Positions 47,201 to 61,000 of a stretch of 64,000 nucleotides of DNA are shown in pieces. A program made the position numbers and the translations under genes. How positions within the stretch are numbered: the stretch's first letter is position 1; the number at the start of each line of letters is the position of its first letter. Source of the stretch: Eucalyptus grandis (Eukaryota > Streptophyta > Magnoliopsida > Myrtales > Myrtaceae); NCBI RefSeq assembly GCF_016545825.1, contig NC_052618.1:50914331-50978330 (forward strand), given 5' to 3'. The notes under the pieces were generated by a model. It made no database searches. It saw only the letters and a list, made by a program, of their open reading frames with translations, and was not told where the DNA came from.

Positions 47201-49460
47201 ATCGGTCCGAGTAAACCATTTAAACTTCCTAGAAGGAACCTTGTCGCAATGGCCATCCAAAAGTTCACACTTAGGCCGAATAGAGTGTTGAAGATAACCC
47301 TGATATATATATCGAATCTTAGTCATTCATTGAGTGTAATTGTCGGAGAGATGTTCTTTCATTGGGAACTCAAATGAAAGGTAATATTGTACTAACACTG
47401 TAATTATTCCTATAACTATAACGGGTTTTCGCCCATAGCGATCGGCGACAATTCCCCAGAATAGTGACGTCAAGACTCTACCGAACATTAATGAAGAACC
47501 TTCAAGATTTCAAGGAGTTTGTTAGGGAAGAATTTAGTCAGAAACAAACGAAGGAGTCCGCAATGAACAGAGATAAGCAACTCTGACAGTCTCACCTACG
47601 TAACCGGCATAATACCCAATGTCTTCCTCTCTTTTGGCGATATGAAAATCTCTAATCTGCCATTAGGAATTCCACAAACAAATAAAGATTCTTCATTACA
47701 AGAGGCTAAAGCATATACTTCGAGTCGTTTATGCAATGGTTTGGTGAGGAAAGTGATGGAACTTTTTATCGAGCTTAAAAGTTAGACAAAAGAATGTTCA
47801 CTTCGAGCATACTTGTCTCATTTGTAACGAAAGCAGAAATTTTCAGGACGAGTCCACCGGGAATAACAATTTGGAGCCCGGAGAGACGACAATTGAGAGA
47901 ACAGAGCCCAAATCATACAATTTAGGACACAATATCTTGAGTGCAAACACAACAGTCATATATACATCATGCTTAGAATTGAAGTATAAAATGCAAGAGC
48001 TTACCATGAAGTAAAGGAATGGGAATAGAGATGATATTGGCAGTGCTGGAAAGAGAAAGGACAGGGCATAGGTCAGCAACATCATAAATCAGCCAAAACA
48101 GAATGTCCACTCTAACTGGCTACTAATTATATGACTCCACTTACACCTTGCCAGCACATCTTTCGGAACCGGCAAAGATCTTCTGATTATTGAAAGAATT
48201 AATGCTATAGCTAAATGATATTTCACAATCAGATAAATCGGACTAATAGTCTAATAGTTCCAGAGAAATTAGACATCTGGGGACATACTCTCCGTCACCA
48301 AGCAATATTCCATTGGCTTAACTTCTAGTCAACAACTGAATTATTCAAAACGAATTAACTTCAACATCTCATGTAAGGGTGTGTTTAGTAATAATTTTGT
48401 TTTTAGGAAAAAATTTGCTTAGAAATATTTTATTTATTTATTTTGTTCTTGAAAACAATTTTTGAGCTTTCGAAAGCGCTTCGTTATTATCCAAAAATTT
48501 TATTCTTGAAATAGAAATGCATTTTTTAGGACTTTTATTATATTTTTCTTATTTCCTCCTCTCTCTTTTTTTCTTTTTCTCTTTTTTTTCCTCATTCTTT
48601 GTGGCTAGTCATTGGCCATGGTTGTGGCTGGCGACCAGCTTGGTGACATCTAGCGAGCTCGCCATGGCCGGCCTCGCAAATCTAGGCGAGCTTGATGCTA
48701 GTTGGTGAGGTCAAGCCTTGTTGGTGGCAAGGCGAGGCTTGCCTCGCTAAAGTCTGGCCACTGGGTGAGGCAACCTCGCCCATATCTGTGAGGCTGAGGC
48801 TCATGGTGGCCAAGTGAGCCTCTAACGAGCTCTCCACATCTCGCCCAGTCGGTTGTTGGCCATGCCATCAGCAGTGGCCGACAGTCACTGATGACCGATT
48901 GGGATAGTCACTGATGACCGATTGGGAGGAAGAAAAAGAGAGAAGGAGAAAAGAAGAAAAAAAAAAGAGAAAAAAGAAAAAAGTTGGGCTGATTTTAGAA
49001 TTATTCTTAAGAACAAAAAGTAACTTTTTGTATCATTTGATTCTCTTCTAAATTTATTCCTGTGAATAAAAAAAAAAACGGATTTTGTTCCCCGAAATAA
49101 AAAGTTTACCAAACATATTTGTGTTCTTTTTTTTTTCTTTAGAACAAAAAAAGAAGAAGGAAAAAATAATCATACACTATTGACCAAACAGGCCCTTACT
49201 ATGCGTCTCGGTCATGTCCTATAAATCAGTAAAGTCCAATGAACCCAGACAAGAAAATCCAATGGTTGACAGAAAGCTTATGAACAACAATAAGGCTTTA
49301 TGTGCTCATTACCGGTGCTGAGCACAACGATCCAGATAGATACAAGCTCGCGGATCGGCAAGCCTCTCTGTGATTCCTTAAGCTTGTCGACTTTGCAGCC
49401 GGGGCAGTTCTCATAGTAATGCTTCTTCAACAACACCTCCGTTTGGTCGTTAACCGCCAT
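44213..49460 (-). CDS. ZIFL1: ZIFL-type major facilitator transporter, copy C (intact)
   Basis: All 17 exons found in copy A can be followed, with GT-AG borders and no stop: exon 1 near 49317-49460 (ATG at 49460), exon 2 near 48005-48046, exons 3-9 between 47660 and 46493, exon 10 about 46166-46372, exons 11-16 between 45760 and 44505, exon 17 about 44213-44310. The product is about 486 residues. Seen are [55 protein letters not shown] and [17 protein letters not shown], the family's Cys, MFS, antiporter and His-loop marks. It ends LVEHRN, shorter than copy A. Exon 1 has Ser where the paralogues have Cys (VVLST against VLCT or ICA). Intron 1 is enlarged by a composite repeat (48375-49199). 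Likely a plasma-membrane or vacuolar proton-coupled carrier; substrate unknown. Confidence 0.9.
48375..49199. mobile_element. MITE-like composite element in intron 1 of ZIFL-C
   Basis: About 825 bp not present in intron 1 of copies A, B or D. The ends are an imperfect inverted pair, TAAGGGTGTGTTTAGTAATA on the left and TATTGACCAAACAGGCCCTTA on the right. Long AT-rich arms flank a GC-richer core (48600-48900) with GGCGAGGCTTGCCTCGC-type motifs. It is the best-delimited copy of the repeat type seen at 6.0, 15.1, 43.4 and 62.6 kb. Confidence 0.65.
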
Positions 49461-52400
49461 TGTTTTTAACCTTAACAGATAGAGCAGAACACGCGAAATT
49501 CACCTTCCCAACAATTCTTCTTTCACACGAAAAATCTGCTTAAAGAGAGAACAATCACAAAGCTCTCTCGATGCAAGGCATATTCTGAGAGGGAGAGCGC
49601 GTGGGAACGTCAGATGCTTCCCGATCAAAGCTGATGATATAGATTGTAACTTTAGATCATTTCATGAAAACAAAAGCAAGGTTTTGATCACTTACCCGAA
49701 AGATAAAACAAAGCTGATTCTGTAGTGTATGATTGGAAGGTCGGTTCTTTTGCAGGTGGGAGTGAAATCATAGAGGACCTCTAGATGGTTGGTTTTTAAA
49801 GAGATGATTCATGAACTGTGAGAATCAACTGGTTACAGATGTCATCATTGCACGCGTCAGTTTTTACTAGCTTAAGCAAGTGTTTTTTTTTTTTTTTTTT
49901 GGTCGGTTTTTAAGCAAGTTTGATAAAGTGAGTTTTAGGGATAATTAGGATAATTATCTCTAACAGTGATTAAGAACGAAATCCACGCGTATGAATTGAA
50001 ATCTTCTGGTTTTGGCTTGGCACCTTTGATGTTTCTCCAGCCCACTTGAATTTTCTTTAAGTTCGCTCTTTATTTGGTTCATGATATTCAAGAGTGGTTC
50101 AGGGCTTTCTTGTTATTAAAAACATAGTTGAGCCTAAGAAAGTGAATTTCTCATTTATGGACAGATGACTTGACAAAATCATCTAATTAGATACAAAAAG
50201 TCACATAGAATTGGATATCAAGATGATTTGTAAAATTAATATATCATGTAATGCAGTGACTCGTTATAAGATGATGAACGAGACTCGCATGATTAGATGC
50301 GATTTTAACTTACATGATGTTCTCTCAAGAATTATATAAAATGAAACAGCGTGAAACCATAATTAGTATCCCTTGCGACTTTAGTTGTTGGGATTGCTTC
50401 TCGAAATCCCTGGAGAGATGTGGCATGCTCAGCCATCGTCAAGCTGGACATTGAAATGACATAAAGTGACGCGTGAATCACACAAAAGGGAAAGAAGAGA
50501 TTTATGGCCTAAGTGCATGCATAATTAACCAGTCGCCCAAGTAGAACGTGAAAATCGTACGAGGAAAGATCACTATCAGTAAAAAATCTTGAAAAGCAAG
50601 CGGCAAATAGAAATCATTGAAATTGCCCGGTAACCACTCTTTCTACGTAAAAAGTGAAAGGTGAGATGTTCAATTTCCTACGTACTCAAAAGGCTGAGGT
50701 TATGAATATTTAATTTCAAGTGTGAAGTTAAAATGCAAAAAAAGAAGTCTGAAAATGAATTTAGAGTTAGAGTATGATAGATAAAAATAAACTTACAAAT
50801 AAAATCTTGAAATATATTACAAAATTATGCATGAAATTATAGTTTATTAATGACTCAAAATTAGTGAGTAATAATTTTAATAGGATGATGAGTTCTTTAT
50901 GTTAAAAAAGACGGGTCCTTTAGTTCATTAAGGGTGGTTCTCAAGGTGCGTCGGTTTCGAGAAGTATTCAACCGAGTCTTATTTGTATAGTGTTAATACA
51001 ATAGGTTTTGGTATTGTATCTTGAGAAGCATAATTTGCGAATGTGCAAAGTACTTTGGTAGGAACTAGATTTGCTAATTTATATACCTTGCCTCTTGTTT
51101 AATTCGTTTGCATTTTTATAGTATCTAGCAAATTTATATTTTGTTTTGTAATTCTATCGTTATTACTTGTTAAGGTTATCTATATTTCATTGATTTGGTC
51201 GTTATTAAATCTGTCATTGCTAATTCTGTTTATTTTTTTTATTATAACAAACAATATTGAAAACTGCAAAAAAGGAACAATAATCATGAGTGAAATTTCG
51301 TTGAAAAGCCAGTATTTGGTGCCAATTAATTGAAGGCATTGAATAGAAATGGCATATTCAAAGATGTTGATGATATATTTTACAAGTACATTGGATATTT
51401 TTTAGTTTTAACGTTTTTCCCATTTGATTACTTAGTAATTTAAGAGTGCGTTTGTTTCATTTAAAACTTCTTGATAAACGAAAATATATTTTAGGGAAAA
51501 TTTTTATTTTTCACTTATTTTGTAGTCTATGAAAAACGATTTAATTCTAATCAGAAAAGGAAGTCGTCTTTTTTTTTTATATTAAAACTTATTATTTTAT
51601 AGTTCATAAAAACGTTTTTATAAATTAATTAATTTTTTCATTTAAATGTCGAAAAATTGAAAAATAATTTCTCAAAAATAGTGTTTATTTGAACAGACTG
51701 ACTCAAAGTACATTAACGAAGAGCGTCGACAGTAGTAAGGACACTGACAGTGACAAAACAAAGTCAAAATGACGACGACACAAAGGTCAAAAAGTCTGGA
51801 GAGACGCTATCGGTGAGATGTGACAGGCATTCATTCTCTAAACGACAAACTCCGAAAGAAAGAGAAATAGAATCCGGTCCTTTTTGGCATTTGCTTGTCT
51901 GTCGGAAGGGTTAGATGCGATCCAGCGCACGTCTCTCGGACCAATGATGTTAAGTATCATAAGGCCAATTCGACTTTTCCTTCTCGACGTCGATCAATCG
52001 CGGGAAACAGTACAAGAAAAGTAGTCTTTTGCGACTCCCGTGAATACATTTCCTTTCATCGACTGTAAAAAGACGAGGCTCCGTTTGGGGAAGACGACGA
52101 AAAATGGAGGGAACGAAAGGGGGAGCTGGAAAGATGTTAAAGATGTTGGTTGCTGGTTGCACTGTCATATGTTGCTGGACTGATGATGGTCACATTTTCC
52201 TTGACCATCAATAGCGACGCGTTAAAAAAGGTTGGGATCCAACTAGAGGGCTCCTGTTGTTTGGGTGAGAGTAAAAGCCTGCAGTTCGTGAATGATTCAG
52301 TGCACATCGATTTAATAAAATATTAGCCGTTGGACCACGTGAATCCAGTGGCTATGATTTACTGGGCTCAAGTGCTCTCGAAGATTTCAATAATTTCTCG

Positions 52401-52570
52401 CGAGGCACATCATCACATGGTAATGTCAGTTTCGAAAGCCCCGTGATATGAGCCACCAAACTGGGGATGATAAGAGTTTGTGATGAGAGGGTCAAAATGC
52501 AATTATTATCAAAGTTGTATGTGGGTTTGGTCCCCTACTCATAACCCGCATCATATGTATGCACATTTGT
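49461..52570 (-). promoter_or_regulatory. Upstream region of ZIFL-C
   Basis: About 3 kb collinear with 33341-35860 and, more loosely, with 58012-62060. It includes the conserved upstream block at 51820-52010. An AT-rich insertion-like stretch at about 51400-51715 is not matched in unit E. No separate gene is evident; the open frame at 51950-52168 is shared with 35210-35434 only because the DNA is duplicated. Confidence 0.55.
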
Positions 52571-53653
52571 GAGGTGCTGACTTTTTGTTTATATAAATAT
52601 TTTTTTTTTCTGGGGTGAGGTAATGAAACATTGGACAAAAATGGAATGTGATGCATAAAGTTGCTACTGTCTATCAATAGCGACATGGTGGACCCCAACA
52701 CAAGCAAAGGGAAACTAATAGAGAAACGCACATAGATTTGTATTTATAAACTATCGATCATAGCTGCCATATGAAAAATTGACTATGGAACGGCTTCTTT
52801 TAAATGGATAAGGTAGGTTTTAGGTTTCATGACGTATAGAGTAGATTCCAGATTTTAAAATAATGTGAACTCTGTTCCAATTGGTATTTCCGACGGATAG
52901 ATTCTAATAAAACTTGTAAATAACCTAAAATCGTTCACCCCATAAAGAGCTTTGGTTCTGCGTTGCAGCTGACTTAATAGATGATGAGATATTATCGGAC
53001 ATTTGCACTATCCTTCCTTTTCTCTCTCATCTTAAGATTATTGCGGACTTTATCTTGAAATGTTCGATGCGGTGTTAAGGACTCCTACATAACTAGGTGG
53101 ACCAATTTATCGAAACAATGGTATCGTTTTAAGCGATCTGATATGGAGTACAGATGGTATCTGCCTTCTGCTCGGCATCAAGCATTCCGTTCTGGTCGCG
53201 ATGTCTCTGTTAGGCTCATAAGCTGGTTCCTGTGGCACTAAGAAGGAAGCGGTAAGTGCAGCAATATCAATGAATTCAACCGATGAAACTTTGATTGACC
53301 CGACTGGTTTTTCTGTTTTCAATCAATTGCACTATTCTTACAATGTCGCGGACTAATCCTTCCGGAGGCTAATTCTGCTGAAGGTTACATTATAATGAGT
53401 AATAACATCGTAATTCTATTCGATGCTGTTGTTGGAATATTAAGAATGTGAGCACATAAGGGCCAAAACGCTGATTCAACTAGGATCGAGATTCTTGACC
53501 TGAAAGGGGCCGCCTCCGCTTTGTGGATGGCAAATGCTGCTCGACCTTGTGAAGAAGAAAAATTGAATGGCAGCTGATCTTTTGCTGGCTCTGCTCTGAG
53601 TTTTAGCAGGGCTCTCCTAAGAATTCATGCGGGTTTGATTCTGTTTCTTCCAC
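52571..53653 (-). repeat. Spacer and ZIFL unit 3' flank (copy D)
   Basis: From about 52960 the sequence matches the 3' flanks of units A (14936-15110, 16896-17392) and E (32553-33282). 52571-52960 is AT-rich spacer without a recognisable gene. Confidence 0.55.
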
Positions 53654-56600
53654 TTAGCGGCGTTCGACTAGGAAGGGCTTGAAAGTCATCAGCACCCCAA
53701 TTGCCTCAACCACGTTCAGGATGAAGAAGACCATGTGGTTGCCTGCACATAGGCACGAGGCCGTTAAAGTTCCTCATTCGGCTGAGAGATCAAGTACGGT
53801 CTATCACGGTGGCCTCGACTTATTTCTCATCATTGTATATCATGAATCGTGTGCATATGCACAGCTTCATGTGAACAACTGCTTCGTTTCTTTTAGCAGA
53901 AGACAACAGATGAACTAGTCATGTTTATACGAAGAAGGCCAGAGCCGTCATCGTAGAACTGGAAAAGGTCAGTTTACCTGGGAGAAAGGCTGCATCCTGA
54001 CGCTTCTGTGCCCAAGAGAATCTGCCAAAAATTTGGTTCCATGCATGAGAACACTAATTAAATCTACTCTTGAAGCATGCAGAGGTAATTATTTGTTTTC
54101 AGTGATGAGTTTAACATGACCAACTGCTTAATTGTCCCGTTTTAATGACATAATGAAAGCAGAGAACGATTAACCGGATCTCACATTGCGCCTCCTCCGG
54201 CTGGACCAGCCGCCTTGAAGAGAGACATTGCAGTCATCGCAATTCCATTAGCAGCTCCTCTCTGATCTTGATCCTGCAATTTTAGACTCAGAGTTAAGCC
54301 AAACCTTCGAGAGAGGTATGTATTTGAGAATGTTAATAAAGATCAGACTCTTCGAGGATAATCTTTAGAAGCTCACCACGGCTTTGTTTTGCAGAAGGAA
54401 CAAGCTGGTGATGATGGAAGTCTTTCGACATGCAAAATATGACAATTAGAATTAGGTACGAGCAGAGAATTTGGATTTTTTTTTTTCTCTTTTCCATGCA
54501 CAAAAAGTAATTTGAATGATTGACGTGCACATTAGCTTCATATATAGTAGCTTGCAGTGTAAGACATACTTACAGATAGAACATTCTTCGCAACTGATGT
54601 GCAATTCAACACTATGGAGAGACTTAGCCCGGTCAGCATGGCTATAAAAGGGTAGCTTGACAAGAGCGGAATCGCTAGGACCTGCACGCATTTGTGAGAA
54701 TTAAAACCAGGGGATCATTGTCTTTTTATCAAATAAATCTTGAATGGCCGGAGATACAATAGCCAGAAAATATATTTATCACGAGCAGGTGCTCGATTTC
54801 CAGTTAGGAATACCCCATTTAAGCGAGCTACCACAACAGGGCCGAGAAGTCTATTGAAGTATGGGTATAAACACGTTTGGAAGATGAGAAGGCCGGCACC
54901 TGGCAGTAGAATTTAGTAATCAGCAATTTCCAGCAAATGGAACGAGTACACAGAGAGTTGAATGATAATAAACCGCCATACTTCTAAGGTTTAAAAAGAC
55001 AGAATGCATATCAATGAATTCAGACTGCCACCGCTCAAAGTTTTGTTCAAATTACAGTTTTTTTCAGAAAGAATCTATCTTGAAATATAAGAAAGAAACA
55101 GGAGTATATACCTGAGATAGCAAGAACATTTCCAACATCTTCAGTCGTGTAGCTCAAGCCCCCATATCGCCTAGGGCTTACGGCCCATAGTGAGAAGATC
55201 TACAAAGAGAAAGTAGCACAGAATGGCTAATGAGAGGATCAAACTAGAAGAGCTTAAATTAACACAAATATGAATTTATTAGGAAACCAGCTTGATATGA
55301 TAATGCCATATTCCAATCAACTACTTTGGAATATGATAGAGTTCCAAGAACAAGCCAAAGTAATATTATTACGACAACCACTAAATCATAACTATACCAA
55401 AAGAATGTCCTCTGACTACTGCATTGCGGACTATAAGTTTGTGTTCACCCACAATGAAATTTTTTTTTGGCTCTTTAGGCAACTGTCAATGAAGCACTTG
55501 GCAGCATGACTATCGAAATCATTGCACTCCTGATTGTAGAATGTCTGAAACAGTGAGCAAAGGACTAAGAAGGCAAAGACAAGCACGCGACATTTTAGGT
55601 TACCTCGGTGTAAGCCATGTCATGAAGTGAGAAGACGCAGTACACGATGATGGATGACATCAAGGGCCAATTCCGAAACAGAGACTTTTTTGGAGCTTTC
55701 CCCTCGGCCTTTTGAGTCTTGTATTTTGTGCCGGACATGAGGGGTGCGGTCTCCACATCTTCGCAAGCCGCATCAAACTTGCTACTTTTGTGGTGCTTAT
55801 GCAATGTTTCCTGCAATAAAACCAGATTTTCGGACCCTCAATACAGCTCAACAAGCAGTCGATAATCCTTTCATAGATAAGGTGAAGCAGAGGTAACGTC
55901 TCGTGAGAAGAAAAAGCATCGGATTGTTTTCCAATATCAAGGATGAGAAACATGAACTGAGTTTGGTGAAGTGCGTACCGGAAGCCAGCAGGTTGCGATA
56001 GTAACTACCAATGCAAAAACGGAGATGGCGAGACAGGGCAAGAAGTAGGGAAATCTGCATCGACATCAGGAAATCAAATGTTTACCGCTTGTGTCCATGA
56101 TCACTTAATTGGATCTGCATCTAAATTTGGAAGAAAGCAACTTCCACTCACCTTCCGAACACTGATTCTTTGGGAAATATCGACGGGAACTTTTCTGCAG
56201 GCTGAAACGGAAGAAATAGAAAACCAGGAACATCAGAGGAGCACAAAAAATGAGAGAAGCATTCCACACGTAGTGCCAGAATTTTTGTCGCTTTTGGATA
56301 CTAAATTTCATGCGTCGAGATATGATAAATCAGAAGTACCTGAGCAAGATAACCTCCCAGAGCTGGACCGATGATCAATCCTATCCCCCATGCTGTACTG
56401 ACCTGAGTCCAAAGTGTAACTCTCAGCTTTATTTACTTAGCAGAAGAACTAGGAACTTGTATTGAGAGCTCAAAGGTTTTTACAAAGGTCAAAGATCTTA
56501 CGGTTGATACTCCTAGCGCTTGGTACTCCTCACGGAATATTTCGGTAGCATAAGCCTGTTACAAAATAGCGAAATACATATATGAGAATGGTCGCAAATT

Positions 56601-58011
56601 CATGGAATAATATAAGAAGGGATACTTCATTTGAGGCTCAAAATAACCTGTCCCACGAGGAATCCCAACAATCATAAGCCTTATGAGATCTTACCTTGAT
56701 AGGTCCGAGTAAACCATTTAAACTTCCCAGAAGGAACCTCATGGCAATAGCCATCCAAAAGTTCACACTTAGGCCGAAGAGAGTGTTGAAAATAACCCTG
56801 GTATAAATCAAATCAGAATGGTCAATTGATTGTATTTGTCGGAGGAGTTTTTTCACTGGGAACTCAAAATGAATGGCGATCTTGTACTAACACTGCAATT
56901 GTTCCCATAATTATTACAGGTTTTCGCCCATAGCGATCTGCCACGATTCCCCAGAAGACCGATGTCAAGGCTCTACCGAACATGAATGAAGAACCTTTGG
57001 GATTTGAAGGAGTTTGTTAGTGAAAAGTTGAGTCGAAGACAAACAAAGGAGTCTACAATGAACAAGCAATCTCGGATAATCTCACCTACATAGCCAGCAT
57101 AATATCCGATGTCTTCCTCTCTTTTGGCAATATGAAAGTCTCTAATCTGTCATTCAAAATTCAAGAAACAATCAGAGATTTCTCAAGTTGGAGAGGCTAA
57201 ATCATATGCTTCGAGTCATTTATACAATTATCTGCCGAGGAAAATAATGGAACTTTTAGTCAAGTTTAACCATCTTAAGCAACTATTCACTTCGCGCACA
57301 CTTGTCGTACTTGCAACAAAAGAAAAAAAAAAATTGGACTAATCGACCAGGAGCCTAGAGAGACGGCATCTGAGAAAACAAAGCTCAAACCATACAATTT
57401 AGGCTCGGGTGTAGACAGAACATATCATATATATATGTCATACTTAAAAGTTGAAATACAAAACGTATGAACTTACCATGAAGTAAAGGAATGGGAATAG
57501 AGATGATATTGGCAGTGCTGGAAAGAGAAAGGACAGGACACAAGTCAGTAATTATGTAACTACAAGCACATCTTTTCGAAGTGTCAAAGATTAAATTATG
57601 GAACCAATTAACGTCATAGCTATGACGACACAAGGGAAAGGAAACATCTGGAGGTATACTCTTCATCACTATGCGATATCGTCATGGGCTTAACTTCATA
57701 TCAACAACTGAATTATCCCAAACAAATTAACTCCGAAATATCATGCAAATTCGCGATGTTGTTATGTGCAGTTACTCAGTAAGTTAAAAGAACCCAAGAA
57801 AAAGAAAAAAAAAACTAAAAGTTGGCCGGAAGCTTATAAACAAATGCTATATATGCTCATTACCTGTGCAAAGCACGACGATCCAGATCGACAGGAGCTC
57901 GCGGATCGGGAAGCCTTTCTGCGATTCCTTATACTTCTCGACTTTGCAGCCGGGGCAGTTCTCATGGAAATACTTCTCCAACAGCGCCTTCTCTTGTTCT
58001 TCTGCTGCCAT
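53654..58011 (-). CDS. ZIFL1: ZIFL-type major facilitator transporter, copy D (intact)
   Basis: Seventeen exons follow copy A exactly: exon 1 about 57868-58011 (ATG at 58011), exon 2 about 57479-57519, exons 3-9 between 57150 and 55978, exon 10 about 55606-55812, exons 11-16 between 55201 and 53978, exon 17 53654-53745. No stop or frameshift was seen; about 485 residues. Marks: [89 protein letters not shown]-stop. The His loop is more basic than in A and C. One oddity: the donor of exon 12 reads GTATTC, because the short stretch that gives GTATGT in A and C is deleted; it keeps GT but looks weaker. D is the closest intact relative of pseudogene B (shared AAEEQE start, VEKYKES, GNVLAIS). Substrate unknown. 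Confidence 0.9.
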
Positions 58012-61000
58012 TGTTATTAATGTCGACAGGGAGAGCTGCACTCGCGAAAGTCAGCTGCCCAACGAAATCTGCTTCAAGGGGAGATTAATCACAAAGCGTT
58101 AGTGAAGAACAATACCCCACAGCATAGTATACGATCCTCCACTTTTAAGGCATAATCCGAGAGCGAGAGCACTCGAAAACGTTAAGATGCTTCACGTTCA
58201 ATGCTGAAGATACATAGATTGCAACTTCGGATCGTTTCGTGTAGAGAAAAAAAGGTTCTAATCACATGCCCTGAAATATAAAGGAAGAAGATTTTGTAAT
58301 CTATGATTAAGGGTTTTTCTTGTTTTGCACTGGCTTTTGAAGGGAAGCGCCATAAGAGGACGATGAGTCTGGAGAAGGAGGTGATGTAGGGAATATGAGA
58401 ACCAACTCGTTCCAATTGTCATCATGGCACACGTCATTTTCTCTGGTCGAAGGACACGTTTCAAAGAGAGTTAGAACAAGAGGGACAAATATGATCGAAA
58501 TCTTCTGGATCTTGCTGGGCACCATGGAAGTCGGAGACTCGGAGCAACCCACTCAAATTTCGTTTCGCTTTTTTTTTTTACTCCAAGACATTAGAAACTG
58601 GTGTTAGTACCCTTAATTTACTATCTAGACAGGGGTTTCTCGTTATTAAAAAATATTTTCAAACATAAAAGGTCAATCTATTACTTTTCTTTTTTGGGAT
58701 TGAAAGTAACTTTCCGCCATTTCCGTGAAAAATAAGAGAGAAACAACACAACATAACTGGAAATCAAGACAAATCCCAGATAATTTCAAAGTAAAGCAAG
58801 CTCTCAATAACAAGATAAATCATCAGGACAAAATTAAAAATCATATGTTCAAAGAATAGATACATAGAGAATACATAAAATTGTTATGTCGCGAGTTTAG
58901 GATGATATCGCTTCTCATGCCAATCACTTGTGCATTTTGTAAAAACCATAAGATCGAGAATTGCACAGAGAACTGACAAGATATGACGTACTCAACTCAA
59001 CCGCTGTCGGAGCTGGAACTTTGAAACAAGGTGAAGTGGCTCTTGGATGACGAAAGGAGAGCAGAGACGATAGCCTTATTTATGGACTGCGTGCCAAAAA
59101 CACCAGCTGTTCCCCAATAGAACGTGTAATAATAGGAGGCAAAGACAATTGCAATCAGAATACTAGGGCTCTGTCCAACGTTTGGAAAAGCAAATTGCAA
59201 ATAGAACTCTCCAGCCTTAGGTAGGAGCTTCCCGGAAAGTCCCGTAGAAAATATTACAAAAATAAAGAAATGGGTCATTCAAAGATGTTTCATGAGAACA
59301 CTCAATACATCGATATTTTAAGATTCATTCTTATTCGATGACTTAATAATCTTAAGTACCTTCATTTAAGATAAATGGTGGACATAATTTTCAAATAAAA
59401 CTGACTTGTATTCGAAAGTGGTTTTTGAAAAGAAGAAGAAAAAGAAAAAGAAATAGGTCTCCCGTCGGTATATTCGAAATTAGTTTTGTCAATAGTATTT
59501 CTAGGTCAGTTCGAGTACAATAAATTTCACGTTCACCACGAGAATTAAATTTTAAAATCCCGACAGCAACGTGATCAAGTCGCAATGAATTAGGGACAAG
59601 GTCAAATGCCTACTGAAGAACTACATTTTTTTATATTTTTCTGCATCGCACATGACTAGCGCGGGGTCACTAACAATCATTTCCTAAACGACAGAGACAT
59701 GACTGTCTTTTTGGAATTATATGATTGTCTTTTGGGAATTATTGACGTGAAGAGAGATAGATGCGATCAAGGGCACGTCTCTCATTGATAAGCTGGTGGA
59801 AAAAGGGGACAAAGAAAGGTTCCGAATGTTTGTGGCCGCAATACTTGATTGAAACCTGAGGTCGCAGTCAACAGTGTGAAATTTAAATAGAGAGAGTAGG
59901 GAAAGATTGAATTCTCCTCTCGATTTTCGGCCGAAGTAGTCAAGAACAAGTAATTATCTCTTGTTGTTTTGACTTTGTCAAAGAAAAGTAGAAAAAAATA
60001 ATACACCTATTGATGGATGATACTTTGGTAATAAACTTTTAAATCTTGCTACTTTAGTTCTAAACTTTTTAACGATTTACTAATTTAATTCTCATAGCCA
60101 ATTTTAGTCGACAATCATCGCTGGCATAAACATTAGGCTTATTATATGGTATTACAGGTTGATTTGGACAATTTTTGAAATTTTTTAAATTGAATTTTTT
60201 TATTTCTTTTCTCTTCTTTTTTATAATTTATCCATGTATGCATCAATTGCGTTGCATAGGATGACTAATATCACATCAGCAAATTCCTACCAATTGGTTG
60301 AAAAGACTAAATTGGTAAATTGTTAAAATATTTATGATTAAATTGGTCAAATTTTATGATAAAGTTGTCATCAGTCTAATCCAGTCCAGGAAGCAAGATA
60401 CCTAAAACATGGTTATATGACTTCTCTAAAAGTTGGCGGAAGCTCTCCCCTCCCAATTAAGATATACATTTAATTTTGCAAGCTTTTCTTTCTTGATCTA
60501 AATCTAAATAAGAGGTTCTTAGAAGCATTCAATCTATGGTGGCTTAACATCCTATTGTTCTTGTTGTCTTCATATGGCGATCATGTTGAGGACGCTGAAC
60601 TTAGGCGAATACTATAGGTTGTAGTTTCTAAAGGGAAAGATCTCAGAATGTGCCTATTACTGATGTTTCCTATCATCAGCCGGTGATTTGCTTTTGGTTT
60701 TTTATGTTGCAATGGATTGTTCTTTTGAAATGAGAGTGTGCTTAAAGCTATAAGCCGTACTCTTTAATTTTGTAGGTTTTGTTTTGTTTTACAGTCCTTT
60801 TGGGATTTGCTGTGCTTGGAAGCTTTTTATGTTTCTCTCATGTTTAATTGTGATGAATGAATGATTTTTTTTTTTTTGAAAAAAACGATCAAATTAAAAA
60901 AAATTAGGATTGAATTGGTATTTATAAAAAAGATTTAAGATTTTTTTGATAATTATTAAAGAGAATTAGTCTTGCGACTTCCATAAAACATTTTCCTCAA

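Noticed and set aside
58997..59278. 93-codon hydrophobic open frame upstream of ZIFL-D
   Set aside because: It lies in duplicated upstream DNA; the corresponding DNA in units C and E does not keep this frame.
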